A DNA stretch of 64,000 nt. It comes from Butyrivibrio sp. AE3009 (GTDB lineage Bacteria > Bacillota > Clostridia > Lachnospirales > Lachnospiraceae). The DNA is taken from the NCBI RefSeq assembly GCF_000420845.1, contig NZ_ATVS01000011.1, forward strand, positions 1 to 64,000. The letters run 5' to 3'. A program made the position numbers and the translations under genes. Shown in pieces: positions 56,539-64,000 of this stretch; the stretch's first letter is position 1, and each line of letters begins with the position of its first letter. Below the pieces are notes generated by a model. The model saw only the letters and a list, made by a program, of their open reading frames with translations, searched no databases and was not told where the DNA came from.

Positions 56539-57864
56539 ATGAAAAGACATGTAAGCTATACAATAGCCATCCTGGCGCTAATTACACTTGTTCTGTACGC
56601 AGCTCTGATGGTGTTTTCCATAAAAACCACTTCAGATGAAGATATCCTTACCCTTGGCGCCGATGACGCAGCAGATGAAGCCACGGATTCGGGTTTGGTC
56701 TTCGAAACCATTTCTGAGGAGAATCAAAGTAAAGAAGATATTGCTTCTATAGAAGACACTGCATCAGCTGCAGAGGCTTCCTCTGAGGAGATACCCGAGG
56801 AGCCGGATAGTGTTTCTGTTGTAATGGTGGGCGATGTACTACTTCATATGCCCATCGAGAAAGCCTGCAGAGACGAAAACGGCAATTACGATTTTAACCC
56901 TATCTTTGCAAACGTTAAGGATGAAATAAGCGCAGCCGATCTGGCGATAGTCAATCAGGAGGTTATCCTTGGCGGAGTTGAACTTGGCATATCCGGTTAT
57001 CCCTGTTTCAATGCTCCTGTTGATATAGGAGATGCGCTGGTAAACGCAGGCTTTGACGTAGTTCTTCACGGCACCAATCATGCTCTCGACAAGGGCAAGC
57101 AGGGCCTTATGAACACTATCGAATACTGGAAGAACAATCACCCCGAAATACTGGTTCTGGGAATAAATGAGACCGAAGAAGATAAAGAACGAGTTGATAT
57201 TGTTGAGAAAAACGGTATCAGGATCGCGATCCTTAATTATACCTACGGAACCAACGGACTTCCGATGCCTCAGAGCATGCCCTTTGCCGTAGATCTCCTG
57301 GAAGAGGAAAAGGTAAGGCAGGACCTTGCCTATGCTGAAGAGAATGCTGATTTTACCATCGTTTGCCCCCATTGGGGAACGGAATACAATCTTGAGACCG
57401 ATAAGAGCCAGCAGAAATGGACGTTAGTTTTCAGAGAAGGAGGCGCAGATCTTATACTGGGAGCTCACCCCCACGTCATCGAACCGGTGGAATTTATCGA
57501 GGACGATGTCCCCGGCTACAGCAATAATCACGGCGACGGCGATATGCTGGTATACTACTCTCTCGGTAACTTCGTAAGCTGGACTTCCTCGGAAGGTCCC
57601 GGCATCACCAAGAGAATGGTTGGAGGAATGGCCCAGGTCACAATCACCAGAACCGATGAGGGCGAAGCAGTCATCACCGATCACGCCGTTGAAGCTCTGG
57701 TAGCCCATCTGTCAAGGCAGTACCACGGAGTCAGTGTTTATCCACTCTCCACCTATACGGATGAAATGGCAGCCACCAATGCCATCGACATACAGGACAA
57801 CAGCTTCTCCAAGCAGCAGTGCTTTGATATATGCAATACAGTGTGGGGAGACAGTTGGAAGTAA
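56539..57864 (+). CDS. CapA-family (poly-gamma-glutamate synthesis-like) protein
   Basis: 441 residues. An N-terminal signal anchor (about 8-28), an acidic Ser/Glu-rich linker (33-92), then a CapA-type metallophosphatase-like domain: MVGDVLLHMP (metal ligands), NQEVILGG, HGTNHALDKG, VVCPHWGTEY-like and LGAHPHVIEP. The domain is widespread in Firmicutes as an exported protein of uncertain role and need not make polyglutamate; no capB/capC neighbours are present. Monocistronic; its end is 14 bp from a long palindrome that can serve as terminator. Confidence 0.88.
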   Translation: MKRHVSYTIAILALITLVLYAALMVFSIKTTSDEDILTLGADDAADEATDSGLVFETISEENQSKEDIASIEDTASAAEASSEEIPEEPDSVSVVMVGDVLLHMPIEKACRDENGNYDFNPIFANVKDEISAADLAIVNQEVILGGVELGISGYPCFNAPVDIGDALVNAGFDVVLHGTNHALDKGKQGLMNTIEYWKNNHPEILVLGINETEEDKERVDIVEKNGIRIAILNYTYGTNGLPMPQSMPFAVDLLEEEKVRQDLAYAEENADFTIVCPHWGTEYNLETDKSQQKWTLVFREGGADLILGAHPHVIEPVEFIEDDVPGYSNNHGDGDMLVYYSLGNFVSWTSSEGPGITKRMVGGMAQVTITRTDEGEAVITDHAVEALVAHLSRQYHGVSVYPLSTYTDEMAATNAIDIQDNSFSKQQCFDICNTVWGDSWK

Positions 57865-57877
57865 ATAAACTAATTAG

Positions 57878-57962
57878 TTCAAGTCCCTTCTTCCGCACGA
57901 ATAAAAAGGAACCAGTTCAATGAACTGATTCCTTTTTATTCGTGCGGAAGAAGGGACTTGAA
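57878..57962. repeat. 85-bp near-perfect palindrome including the 3' end of tRNA-Leu
   Basis: Arms 57878-57919 and 57921-57962 are inverted copies of 42 bp around a single central base, with one mismatch (57912/57928). The right arm covers the last 20 bases of tRNA-Leu(AAG) copy 2; the left arm carries an inverted copy of them. The inner part (AAAAAGGAA ... TTCCTTTTT, 57903-57937) is a bidirectional terminator for the CapA-like gene and the tRNA pair. Confidence 0.95.
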
Positions 57963-58026
57963 CCCTCACGATGTAAGCATCACAAGATCCTTAGTCTTGC
58001 TCGTCTGCCAATTCCGACACTTCCGC
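57943..58026 (-). tRNA. tRNA-Leu(AAG), copy 2
   Basis: 84 nt, anticodon AAG in loop CTAAGGA, long variable arm, no encoded CCA. It differs from copy 1 only in the T-stem region (GAGGGTTCAAGTCCCTT versus GTGGGTTCAAGTCCCAT). It is transcribed after tRNA-Leu(CAG), 50 bp downstream of it. Confidence 0.95.
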
Positions 58027-58076
58027 GTATCAAGTATATATAGTTAACCTAATCCATTGCACCAGGTATAACCTAG

Positions 58077-58159
58077 TGCAGGAGAAGGGACTTGAACCCT
58101 CATGTTGTTGCCAACACATGGACCTGAACCATGCGCGTCTGCCATTCCGCCACTCCTGC
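58077..58159 (-). tRNA. tRNA-Leu(CAG)
   Basis: 83 nt with acceptor GCAGGAG/CTCCTGC, anticodon stem CATGG/CCATG around loop TTCAGGT (anticodon CAG), variable arm TGTTGGCAACAACA and T-arm GGGTTCAAGTCCC. CCA is not encoded. First gene of a two-tRNA unit. Confidence 0.95.
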
Positions 58160-58172
58160 AAGCAACTATTGT

Positions 58173-58201
58173 ATAATACCGATTTTTTTGCTCTATGTCA
58201 A
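58173..58201 (-). promoter_or_regulatory. Promoter of the tRNA-Leu pair
   Basis: On the minus strand a perfect TTGACA (58201-58196), 17 bases, TATTAT (58178-58173); the mature tRNA-Leu(CAG) begins 14 bases downstream. Confidence 0.93.
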
Positions 58202-58332
58202 TAGGTTTTGCCAAAGAATTGACTCAAAATTTCAAAAAATGCGCATTTAACTTATATTTAATTATTAAGTTTACGCATTATAGTATAAAATGATATCAGG
58301 AGCCACGTACTTTCAGGCAGAGGGCGGATTTC

Positions 58333-59697
58333 ATGAATAATAAAATGACGCAGGGTAAACCCCTTCCAATAATTCTCAAATTTGTTATCCCTATCTTTCT
58401 GGGATTTGTTTTCCAACAGTTCTACAATATGGTAGATACCGTCATAGTCGGACGATTCGTAAGCCCCGGCGCCCTTGCTGCAGTAGGTTCTACAGGAACT
58501 ATCATGTTCCTTGTAATGGGTCTTGCCAACGGAATGACTACAGGCTATACAGTTCTTATAAGCCAGAAGTTTGGAGCCGGTGACAAAGAAGGTACAAGAC
58601 GAGCCTTTGCCAACGCCATCCTTCTTGGAATTATCAGTACTGCCATCATCACTGTTATTTCCTATCTGATCATGCATCCGCTTCTCAAGCTCATGAATAC
58701 CCCTGCGGATATCTATGATGACGCCTATGCCTATATCATAACCATATGTCTTGGGAGCTTTGCCCTCATCGGTTATAACCTTATGGCAGCCTCCCTTCGC
58801 GCCATCGGTAACAGCAGAACTCCTCTCTATTTCCTGATTTTTGCAGCCCTTTTAAACATCGTTCTTGATCTGGTGTTCATTTTAGGCTTTAAACTTGGCA
58901 CCTTCGGCGCAGCCCTGGCTACAGACGTATCCCAGGGTATATCCGCCCTTTTGTGCATCATCTATATCATCAAAAAGATCGATGTCCTTAAGCCCAGACG
59001 ATCCGACTGGCGGCTCAATAAAGATTACAGTTTCAAGCAGCTTAATATCGGCGTCCCTATGGCTCTGCAATTCGGTATCACTGCCTCCGGAACCATGGTA
59101 ATGCAGTCGTCAATAAATATCTATGGTTCAGTGGCCGTAGGGGGCTTTACAGCCGCCGGCAAAGTAGTTAACCTCATGACCGCCGGAATGCCCTCCCTTG
59201 GCCAGACTATGGCTGCCTACGTTGGCCAGAACTACGGCTACGGAGACCTCGACAGAGTTCATCAGGGCACCAAGGATGCCATGAAGATAGCTGTGGTATA
59301 TTCCATTTTAAATGCAGCCCTGAGTCTCCTTCTCCTTCCCAGAGTCATCAGTCTCTTCTTCGACAGCGGAGTGGACCTCTCTTCATACATGCCCTACGCC
59401 TGGACCTACGTAAATGAATGCATTCTCTTCTATATACCCCTCGGAATGATCTTCATATACAGAAATGCAATGCAGGCCTGCGGCTATGGTAAAACAGCGC
59501 TTACCCTCGGTATCGTTGAACTCCTGACAAGGCTTGCCACTGCCTTTATCTCCATGAGAATAGGCAGCTATGCTCTTGCAGTTGCAGGTGACGGACTGGC
59601 CTGGCTCACTGCGGGAATATTCTCAATTATCTTGTATCTTATAGTACTGAAACACATAAGAAAAAGCTTCGCCGCGGTACGCCGCGACGAAGCCTGA
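58333..59697 (+). CDS. MATE-family efflux transporter
   Basis: 454 residues with twelve membrane segments in two six-helix halves. Family features are FVFQQFYNMVDTVIVGRFVSPGALAAVG at helix 1-2, the conserved GxxS/T patches and NIVLDLVFILGFKLGTFGAALAT in helix 6. RBS AGGGCGG precedes the ATG at 58333. It probably exports drugs or other organic cations with Na+ or H+ exchange. Its end is convergent with the small membrane protein gene at 59725 (27 bp), with no clear terminator. Confidence 0.95.
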   Translation: MNNKMTQGKPLPIILKFVIPIFLGFVFQQFYNMVDTVIVGRFVSPGALAAVGSTGTIMFLVMGLANGMTTGYTVLISQKFGAGDKEGTRRAFANAILLGIISTAIITVISYLIMHPLLKLMNTPADIYDDAYAYIITICLGSFALIGYNLMAASLRAIGNSRTPLYFLIFAALLNIVLDLVFILGFKLGTFGAALATDVSQGISALLCIIYIIKKIDVLKPRRSDWRLNKDYSFKQLNIGVPMALQFGITASGTMVMQSSINIYGSVAVGGFTAAGKVVNLMTAGMPSLGQTMAAYVGQNYGYGDLDRVHQGTKDAMKIAVVYSILNAALSLLLLPRVISLFFDSGVDLSSYMPYAWTYVNECILFYIPLGMIFIYRNAMQACGYGKTALTLGIVELLTRLATAFISMRIGSYALAVAGDGLAWLTAGIFSIILYLIVLKHIRKSFAAVRRDEA

Positions 59698-59724
59698 ACC
59701 TTCTGTATTTATAATATGCCTGCT

Positions 59725-60063
59725 TTATACCCGGATCTGAGCCAGCTTATCTGCATATACGCTAAGTTTTTTGACTACATCTCCCAGCTTTCTGTAGGAC
59801 ATTGACAGAACCGCTGCTGCAATAGCCATCACTGCAGCGCAGATATAATGTACCCAGGAAGTTGTTCCCAGCGCCGCTGACAAAAAGATACAGGCACACA
59901 TCAAAAGCCCCATCACTGCAATAAGGCACCTTATCATTTCCTGATGAAGCATGCCTATCTCCATTATAAGTCCTTCTCTTTCGTTTATTATCTCTTCCTC
60001 GGATAAAACGTCATAGTCGAGCTTCTCAAAGTGTCTTATGTACTCCCTGAACCTTTTTTCCAT
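59725..60063 (-). CDS. Small two-helix membrane protein
   Basis: 112 residues: a charged helical N-terminus (MEKRFREYIRHFEKLDYDVLSEEEIINERE), two membrane segments (about 42-63 and 70-88), and a short helical C-terminus. RBS TTGGAGG precedes the ATG at 60063. No family recognised. It follows the arginase-fold gene by 43 bases and may share its transcript. Confidence 0.75.
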   Translation of the reverse strand: MEKRFREYIRHFEKLDYDVLSEEEIINEREGLIMEIGMLHQEMIRCLIAVMGLLMCACIFLSAALGTTSWVHYICAAVMAIAAAVLSMSYRKLGDVVKKLSVYADKLAQIRV

Positions 60064-60106
60064 ATGCCCTCCAAGTGATATATAATGTAGTAATTAATAT
60101 TATACG

Positions 60107-60850
60107 CTATATCGCACAGTCCAGCAAAGCCTTATTTAAACTGTCATTTTCAGCGGCAGCCTTTGTAACATCGCACCCCTCCTGGTCCGGTGCGCACTCT
60201 CCGCAGATATCCATGGCGATAACATCCTTTTTAGCCAGCATCTCTTTTACAAAGGAAAGAAGCTGCTCCCTTGTCATCTCTCCCTGATCCCAGTTGGTAG
60301 TCAGCTCCTTATCCGAGACCACATCCTTATCTATGGATAAAAACACAGGATATCCCGTATCCGGAAGCCTTATTCCCTCTCCAAAGATATCCTTGAGATC
60401 ATAAAAAGTAACCCTCTGCCGATCCTCTTCTGCCAACTCGGAAATGAGCCCTCTGTCTGCCCCTATGATATGTATGTCCCTTACCCCCGGGTTCTTGTCA
60501 AAGACCTCCTTCACCCAGCCTCCGCAGGACAATATATCCCCAAACATAGGTGGCTGCATATCGGGATGATGATCAAGAACCACCAGTGAAAAAGGCTCCC
60601 CTATCATCTCCGCCACCAGCGCGGACATATAATGATAATTACCGTTGTCGATAAAGTGGATCCCATAGGGAGATACTCCGTTATCAGCAAATATCTGCCT
60701 TATTCTCTGCACCGCACTGTCATCGCACATGCAGTTGGTTCCTGAGATTCCCGTCATATCAAGTACGTTAAAAGAGCCTTTATCACTAAGATAAAAGCTC
60801 TCATTGTCATATATTCCCGAAAAATTAAATACCCAGATGTCCTTCTTCAT
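60107..60850 (-). CDS. Arginase/ureohydrolase-fold protein
   Basis: 247 residues from the ATG at 60850 (GCGAGG upstream). Metal-binding motifs of the fold are recognisable: DHHPDMQ (usual DAHxD) and SIDKDVVSD (usual SxDxDxxDP); the first motif GGDHS is replaced by NGNYHYMS, where only the His remains. Substrate may therefore differ from arginine, agmatine or formiminoglutamate, and hydrolysis is not certain. It follows the MecA-like gene by 13 bases. Confidence 0.78.
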   Translation of the reverse strand: MKKDIWVFNFSGIYDNESFYLSDKGSFNVLDMTGISGTNCMCDDSAVQRIRQIFADNGVSPYGIHFIDNGNYHYMSALVAEMIGEPFSLVVLDHHPDMQPPMFGDILSCGGWVKEVFDKNPGVRDIHIIGADRGLISELAEEDRQRVTFYDLKDIFGEGIRLPDTGYPVFLSIDKDVVSDKELTTNWDQGEMTREQLLSFVKEMLAKKDVIAMDICGECAPDQEGCDVTKAAAENDSLNKALLDCAI

Positions 60851-60863
60851 ACAGCCTCGCATA

Positions 60864-61637
60864 TTATTTCTTAAGATCAGCCAAATGGATCAATGCATCC
60901 TCTTCTATTATGCACTCTGCATGTTCCTCTATAAACAGGGATTCGGGAGAATTAACCGTAAGAAGCTGTGAGTACTCAACTCCGGCTCTTCTCATCTCAT
61001 AGATTATTCCCTCTTCTCCTGACATAAGACCCGCCAGCAGATAGTATCTTCCTTTGTGCTTGTAAAGAGCGGAATCAACAATCGGAAGCCTCTGAACCAC
61101 TTTGGCAAAACGCTCAGCCTCGGAAATATCCTCAAACTCCATCATATATCTGGCATATTCGGAGAGAGGCTGATAGGTGGCTGCCGGATGATCAAGTGCA
61201 AACTCCTCTTCACCGTTTCTTCCGTAGAACCTGTTTATTGTATCGGTAACATTGGTAATAACCTCATTAAGGGCTACTCCCTTGTCCTTACCGGTCTTTC
61301 TCTTGATCTCGTCTACTCTTTCCTGAGTAAGTAACCTAAGGACTGTCTCTGCGGCTCCTCTGATCCTGTCAGCAGCCTTCTGAATGTCCTCATTACTCAT
61401 CTTCACTGCAAAAATGCGGACACTGCCATCCATCATCATATTCTTGCTCATCATCATGACCTCTGTCTCAGGGTCATAGTCAAGCTGCTGTCCAACCTCT
61501 TTATTAAGCTGAGCAAAAAATGATGTGGTGTTCTCCGCTCCGTTAACTACTGCCTCAGGTGTGAGGCCGATCTCATGAAGTTCTGATGCGGCTATACTGC
61601 ATTCAACTGTTGTTTCATTCATTTTTACTATGATCAT
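60864..61637 (-). CDS. MecA-like ClpC adaptor protein
   Basis: 257 residues from the ATG at 61637; the site GGAGAGGAG is nine bases before it, and ATGs at 61646 and 61643 are less well placed. The N-terminal domain MIIVKMNETTVECSIAASELHEIGLTPEAV resembles the MecA substrate-binding domain. The C-terminal part (FEDISEAERFAKVVQRLP, then DSALYKHKGRYYLLAGL) resembles its ClpC-binding domain, separated by a variable linker. MecA delivers proteins such as ComK to ClpCP. The length agrees with the family. The target here is unknown. Confidence 0.8.
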   Translation of the reverse strand: MIIVKMNETTVECSIAASELHEIGLTPEAVVNGAENTTSFFAQLNKEVGQQLDYDPETEVMMMSKNMMMDGSVRIFAVKMSNEDIQKAADRIRGAAETVLRLLTQERVDEIKRKTGKDKGVALNEVITNVTDTINRFYGRNGEEEFALDHPAATYQPLSEYARYMMEFEDISEAERFAKVVQRLPIVDSALYKHKGRYYLLAGLMSGEEGIIYEMRRAGVEYSQLLTVNSPESLFIEEHAECIIEEDALIHLADLKK

Positions 61638-61803
61638 GCGCATCATCTCCTCTCCATGGAAATTACCGTTCATCCTTGAATGTAACAATCCTCTAATGCA
61701 TAAAAATATATGTTTTCTTACAGTAATTATATTACTATTTACCTGCACTTGCATAGTGCAGTGTGGTAAAAAAACACTAATAATACTATAAACTATTAGT
61801 ATA

Positions 61804-61841
61804 AAAAAAGGTTTTCACTGCATCTTAAATCAGTGAAAACC
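61804..61841 (-). terminator. Terminator of the pilus locus
   Basis: GGTTTTCACTG and CAGTGAAAACC form an 11-pair stem with a ten-base loop, followed on the minus strand by TTTTTTTAT. It lies 22 bases past the sortase stop at 61863. Confidence 0.92.
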
Positions 61842-61862
61842 CTTATCATATCCTAAATATTC

Positions 61863-62570
61863 TTATTTTCTTATGTGCTTGCTCTCTTCCGCAGCCTTGA
61901 TAACATCAGGTGTATCGCCGGTGGCACTGACCTGTCCCGTTGCCTCACATCTGACTGTAATGCGGTTGGAACCTCCTACTGTACAAGTGAAAAGTGTAAG
62001 ATCCCAGTCACCTGATTCCATCTCTTCAACATCATAAGCACCAAGTGTCTCAATGTTGACAACCTCGTAGTAGAAGCTCTTACCATTCATGTCAGTAACA
62101 ACAACGCTGTCTCCGGTGGTGAGTTCCTCAAGCCTGCCGAAATGCTCAATGTAGTTATGGCCTGCAACAATGAGATTGTTCTCATAAGCAGAGCCCTCAT
62201 ATCTGCAAACAGAAACCTTGGCGTTGTCGGATGCCCATTCACTCTGAATAGGAAGAAGAAGACCAAGCTCAGGAATCTGAACCGTTCCGATGAAACTCCT
62301 GCCCTCTACGTCCACCACCGGCATATCGCCGTGGTCTTCTGAGGCAAGTACCACATCCGGAACCTGCTCAATAACTTCACTTAAAAGGTGGTCCGAAGCC
62401 TCTCCGGCAGATGCGTTCTCATCAAGATTATTCTTAACGATGAATGCCGCAGTGCCAAGAAATACAATTCCCAATAAAATATAAAAATAACCAGATAGCT
62501 TTTTCATTTGTCTGATGCGCCTTTCAAAAATGAACTGCATCATACCCTGCAGCTTAATATTCATCCCCAT
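61863..62570 (-). CDS. Sortase (not class C; probably class D type)
   Basis: 235 residues. A short cytoplasmic tail precedes one membrane anchor (about 28-46, YFYILLGIVFLGTAAFIV). The catalytic triad is visible: His in VAGHNYIEHFG, Cys in TLFTCTVGG (the TLxTC motif) and Arg in NRITVRC. The start at 62570 has AAGGGAG nine bases upstream; an ATG at 62507 gives the more common short N-terminus. It lacks the second C-terminal membrane segment of pilin-polymerising class C enzymes, so it is probably the housekeeping-type enzyme that attaches pili or other proteins to the wall. It is the last gene of the pilus locus. Confidence 0.88.
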   Translation of the reverse strand: MGMNIKLQGMMQFIFERRIRQMKKLSGYFYILLGIVFLGTAAFIVKNNLDENASAGEASDHLLSEVIEQVPDVVLASEDHGDMPVVDVEGRSFIGTVQIPELGLLLPIQSEWASDNAKVSVCRYEGSAYENNLIVAGHNYIEHFGRLEELTTGDSVVVTDMNGKSFYYEVVNIETLGAYDVEEMESGDWDLTLFTCTVGGSNRITVRCEATGQVSATGDTPDVIKAAEESKHIRK

Positions 62571-62591
62571 AAACTGCAGCTCCCTTAAACA

Positions 62592-63659
62592 TTATGCCTT
62601 ACTGTTCTTCCTGATCCCCTTAAATATGAAGAACACTCCAAAGAGAACAAGTATAGGAAGTGGCCACCACAGCTGTCCTGTCTGTGGAAGTCTTCTCGCA
62701 CCTAGAACCTCAGGCAGATCCCTTATTGCTCCCAAAACCGAAGGAAGGTCAGGAGTCACAGGTTCTGAGGGATCCTCGGGAGGATTTCCCGGAGGAGTCT
62801 CAGGTGGATTGTATGTATTGGTAAATACAAAGGTATATTTGTTCTCATCCTTGGACTTGGAAAGTGAAGCGGTGTAGTTATTACCTGTTGAAGTCTCAAC
62901 CAGCTTCCACTCATGTCCCGGCTCATACGTCCAGGAGTATTTCCAGTTGTTGGAAGAATTAAGCTTAACTGTTTTGTAAACACTGGAGTCACAATAGATC
63001 TTAACTGTGATCTCACTTGGTCTGTTTGATTCATATCCTGAATCAGACCAACGCTTGTACACAACGAATTCCTCGTCGATAATTCTCTCTACGCTCTCCT
63101 TTTTGGGAGCTACCTCAACATCATAAACCCATTCCATGACCTCTGATTCCTTACCTCTTTCAAGAAGCGGTACAGGATATACAAAGGAAGCAAATGAGTG
63201 AACGAACTTCTTATCTACCAGGTTATCACTTATAACCAGATATACACCAAGATCAAGGTCTTCGTAATAGGTCTTGCCCTGCTTGTCGGAAACACCTTCT
63301 TTGTAGGGCTTAACATTGGTAGCCTTAACATATTCCTTAACGCCGTCAACGCAGGACTTCCATGCATCGAAGTCATACCCGTTGTTGAAGAAACTTGAAT
63401 CCGAGAAGCAACCGCTGAACTCATCAAGAACCGTGTACTTACCTGAAGCGTCCACAGATGCCACGCGATATATTCTGGACTTTACGCCTTCAAGCGGCTC
63501 GTCATCAGCAGAATGGTGAATCACGGTCATACTGCCCTTCTTAGAAAGGTCAATATCAGCAGCAGATACGCTCCTTCCCGGTAAAAGGGTAAGGACCATA
63601 ACAGCAGCTACTGCCACAGACACTATTTTACTAAAAATGTCTTTTCCTAACTTAATCAT
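62592..63659 (-). CDS. SpaA-type major pilin with LPXTG anchor
   Basis: 355 residues from the ATG at 63659 (GAGGAAG upstream). Signal peptide (1-33, cut at VSA-A), N-terminal pilin domain (34-185), the pilin motif WVYDVEVAPK (177-186; K186 is the expected lysine for subunit linkage), a Cna-B-type domain (about 195-283), a Pro-rich spacer, two copies of a DLPxVLGA motif, LPQTG (324-328), a membrane segment and a basic tail. A class C sortase upstream should polymerise it and the sortase downstream may anchor it. Confidence 0.93.
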   Translation of the reverse strand: MIKLGKDIFSKIVSVAVAAVMVLTLLPGRSVSAADIDLSKKGSMTVIHHSADDEPLEGVKSRIYRVASVDASGKYTVLDEFSGCFSDSSFFNNGYDFDAWKSCVDGVKEYVKATNVKPYKEGVSDKQGKTYYEDLDLGVYLVISDNLVDKKFVHSFASFVYPVPLLERGKESEVMEWVYDVEVAPKKESVERIIDEEFVVYKRWSDSGYESNRPSEITVKIYCDSSVYKTVKLNSSNNWKYSWTYEPGHEWKLVETSTGNNYTASLSKSKDENKYTFVFTNTYNPPETPPGNPPEDPSEPVTPDLPSVLGAIRDLPEVLGARRLPQTGQLWWPLPILVLFGVFFIFKGIRKNSKA

Positions 63660-64000
63660 GTTTCTTCCTCTTTGTACGACGTTTGGATGTCGCAAACAAA
63701 TAAAATAAAAATGCGATAAGTATCAGCGGGGCTCCGAGGAACGGTGCCACAACAAGATTTCCGTATCTTGTTGCATCCGCAGGAACTATCAGCTTTGTTT
63801 CTTCGTTATAATCAACACGCTTTGCTCTTACAAGGAGCCTGTGAGTATTCACACCATAGGGTGTGCAGGTCACAAGCGTGACATAGTCTTCTCCTGAGAC
63901 AATTGCCAGATCATTGGTCTCCTCCGGGAGAACAATGTTAATCTTATCAATCTGATATGCAAAAGTCTGATCTAGTATATGTAATAAAAATGTATCACCT
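63652..64000 (-). CDS. Class C sortase, 3' part
   Basis: Open to the window end; 115 C-terminal codons and the stop are present. The sequence contains the catalytic Cys and Arg in LVTCTPYGVNTHRLLVR, a C-terminal membrane segment (VVAPFLGAPLILIAFLFYLF) and a basic tail, the hallmarks of the pilin-specific class C enzyme. The N-terminal half is outside the window. Its last eight bases overlap the start of the pilin gene, so the two are coupled. Confidence 0.92.
   Translation of the reverse strand, partial: GDTFLLHILDQTFAYQIDKINIVLPEETNDLAIVSGEDYVTLVTCTPYGVNTHRLLVRAKRVDYNEETKLIVPADATRYGNLVVAPFLGAPLILIAFLFYLFATSKRRTKRKKHD

Overview
The window reads as a chromosomal segment of a Gram-positive anaerobe of the class Clostridia, most likely a fibre-degrading Lachnospiraceae of the Butyrivibrio/Pseudobutyrivibrio type. 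This is inferred from strong AAGGAGG-type ribosome binding sites, lipoprotein sugar-binding proteins with LplB/LplC-type permeases, YesM/YesN regulation, a complete unsaturated-uronate (pectin) route, LPXTG pili with the VLGARR motif common in this family, and the dgt-dnaG-rpoD-trmK cluster. Most genes are on the minus strand. I see no prophage, IS element or CRISPR array.

Layout. 1-473: 5' part of a secreted acidic protein with a perfect 15-bp tandem repeat. 701-2999: ABCG-like exporter pair. 3168-5923: deacetylase-like protein, RlmD-type rRNA methyltransferase and a small hypothetical. 6073-7533: beta-lactamase-fold serine hydrolase. 7552-14566: sugar uptake and hydrolysis (GH35 beta-galactosidase, binding protein, two permeases, LacI regulator with four operator-like sites). 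14651-15913: HD-GYP phosphodiesterase with an extracytoplasmic domain that looks like CBM2. 16107-20107: kduI-kduD-eda-kdgK, which converts unsaturated uronates to pyruvate and glyceraldehyde 3-phosphate. 20465-20942: RNase P RNA with a consensus promoter. 20984-22553: ECF sigma/anti-sigma pair. 22722-29634: dgt-dnaG-rpoD-trmK and a TGS-uridine kinase-like protein. 29733-35032: operon around a 1320-residue surface protein. 35185-40730: a frameshifted giant DUF4132-type gene with a small partner. 40814-45082: LysR regulator, three-gene ABC-2 exporter, DUF362 protein. 45433-45516: tRNA-Leu(AAG). 45624-52378: second sugar-uptake operon with its YesM/YesN two-component system. 52424-56350: HAD phosphatase and carB. 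56539-58159: CapA-like protein, a near-perfect palindrome and two tRNA-Leu genes. 58333-61637: MATE exporter, small membrane protein, arginase-fold protein, MecA-like adaptor. 61863-64000: pilus locus (sortase, pilin, class C sortase cut by the window end).

How the parts relate: two ATPase-less sugar importers (one under LacI control, one under YesMN), a beta-galactosidase and the uronate pathway point to growth on plant cell-wall oligosaccharides; the CBM2-like HD-GYP protein may link polysaccharide contact to c-di-GMP. The most unusual items are the frameshifted DUF4132 gene, the 85-bp palindrome that duplicates the 3' end of tRNA-Leu(AAG) with a related arrangement at the second copy of that tRNA, the hairpin array inside the uronate operon, the degenerate sorting signal of the large surface protein, and the 19-residue repeats in RpoD. 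All family assignments come from motifs read by eye; no database search was run.
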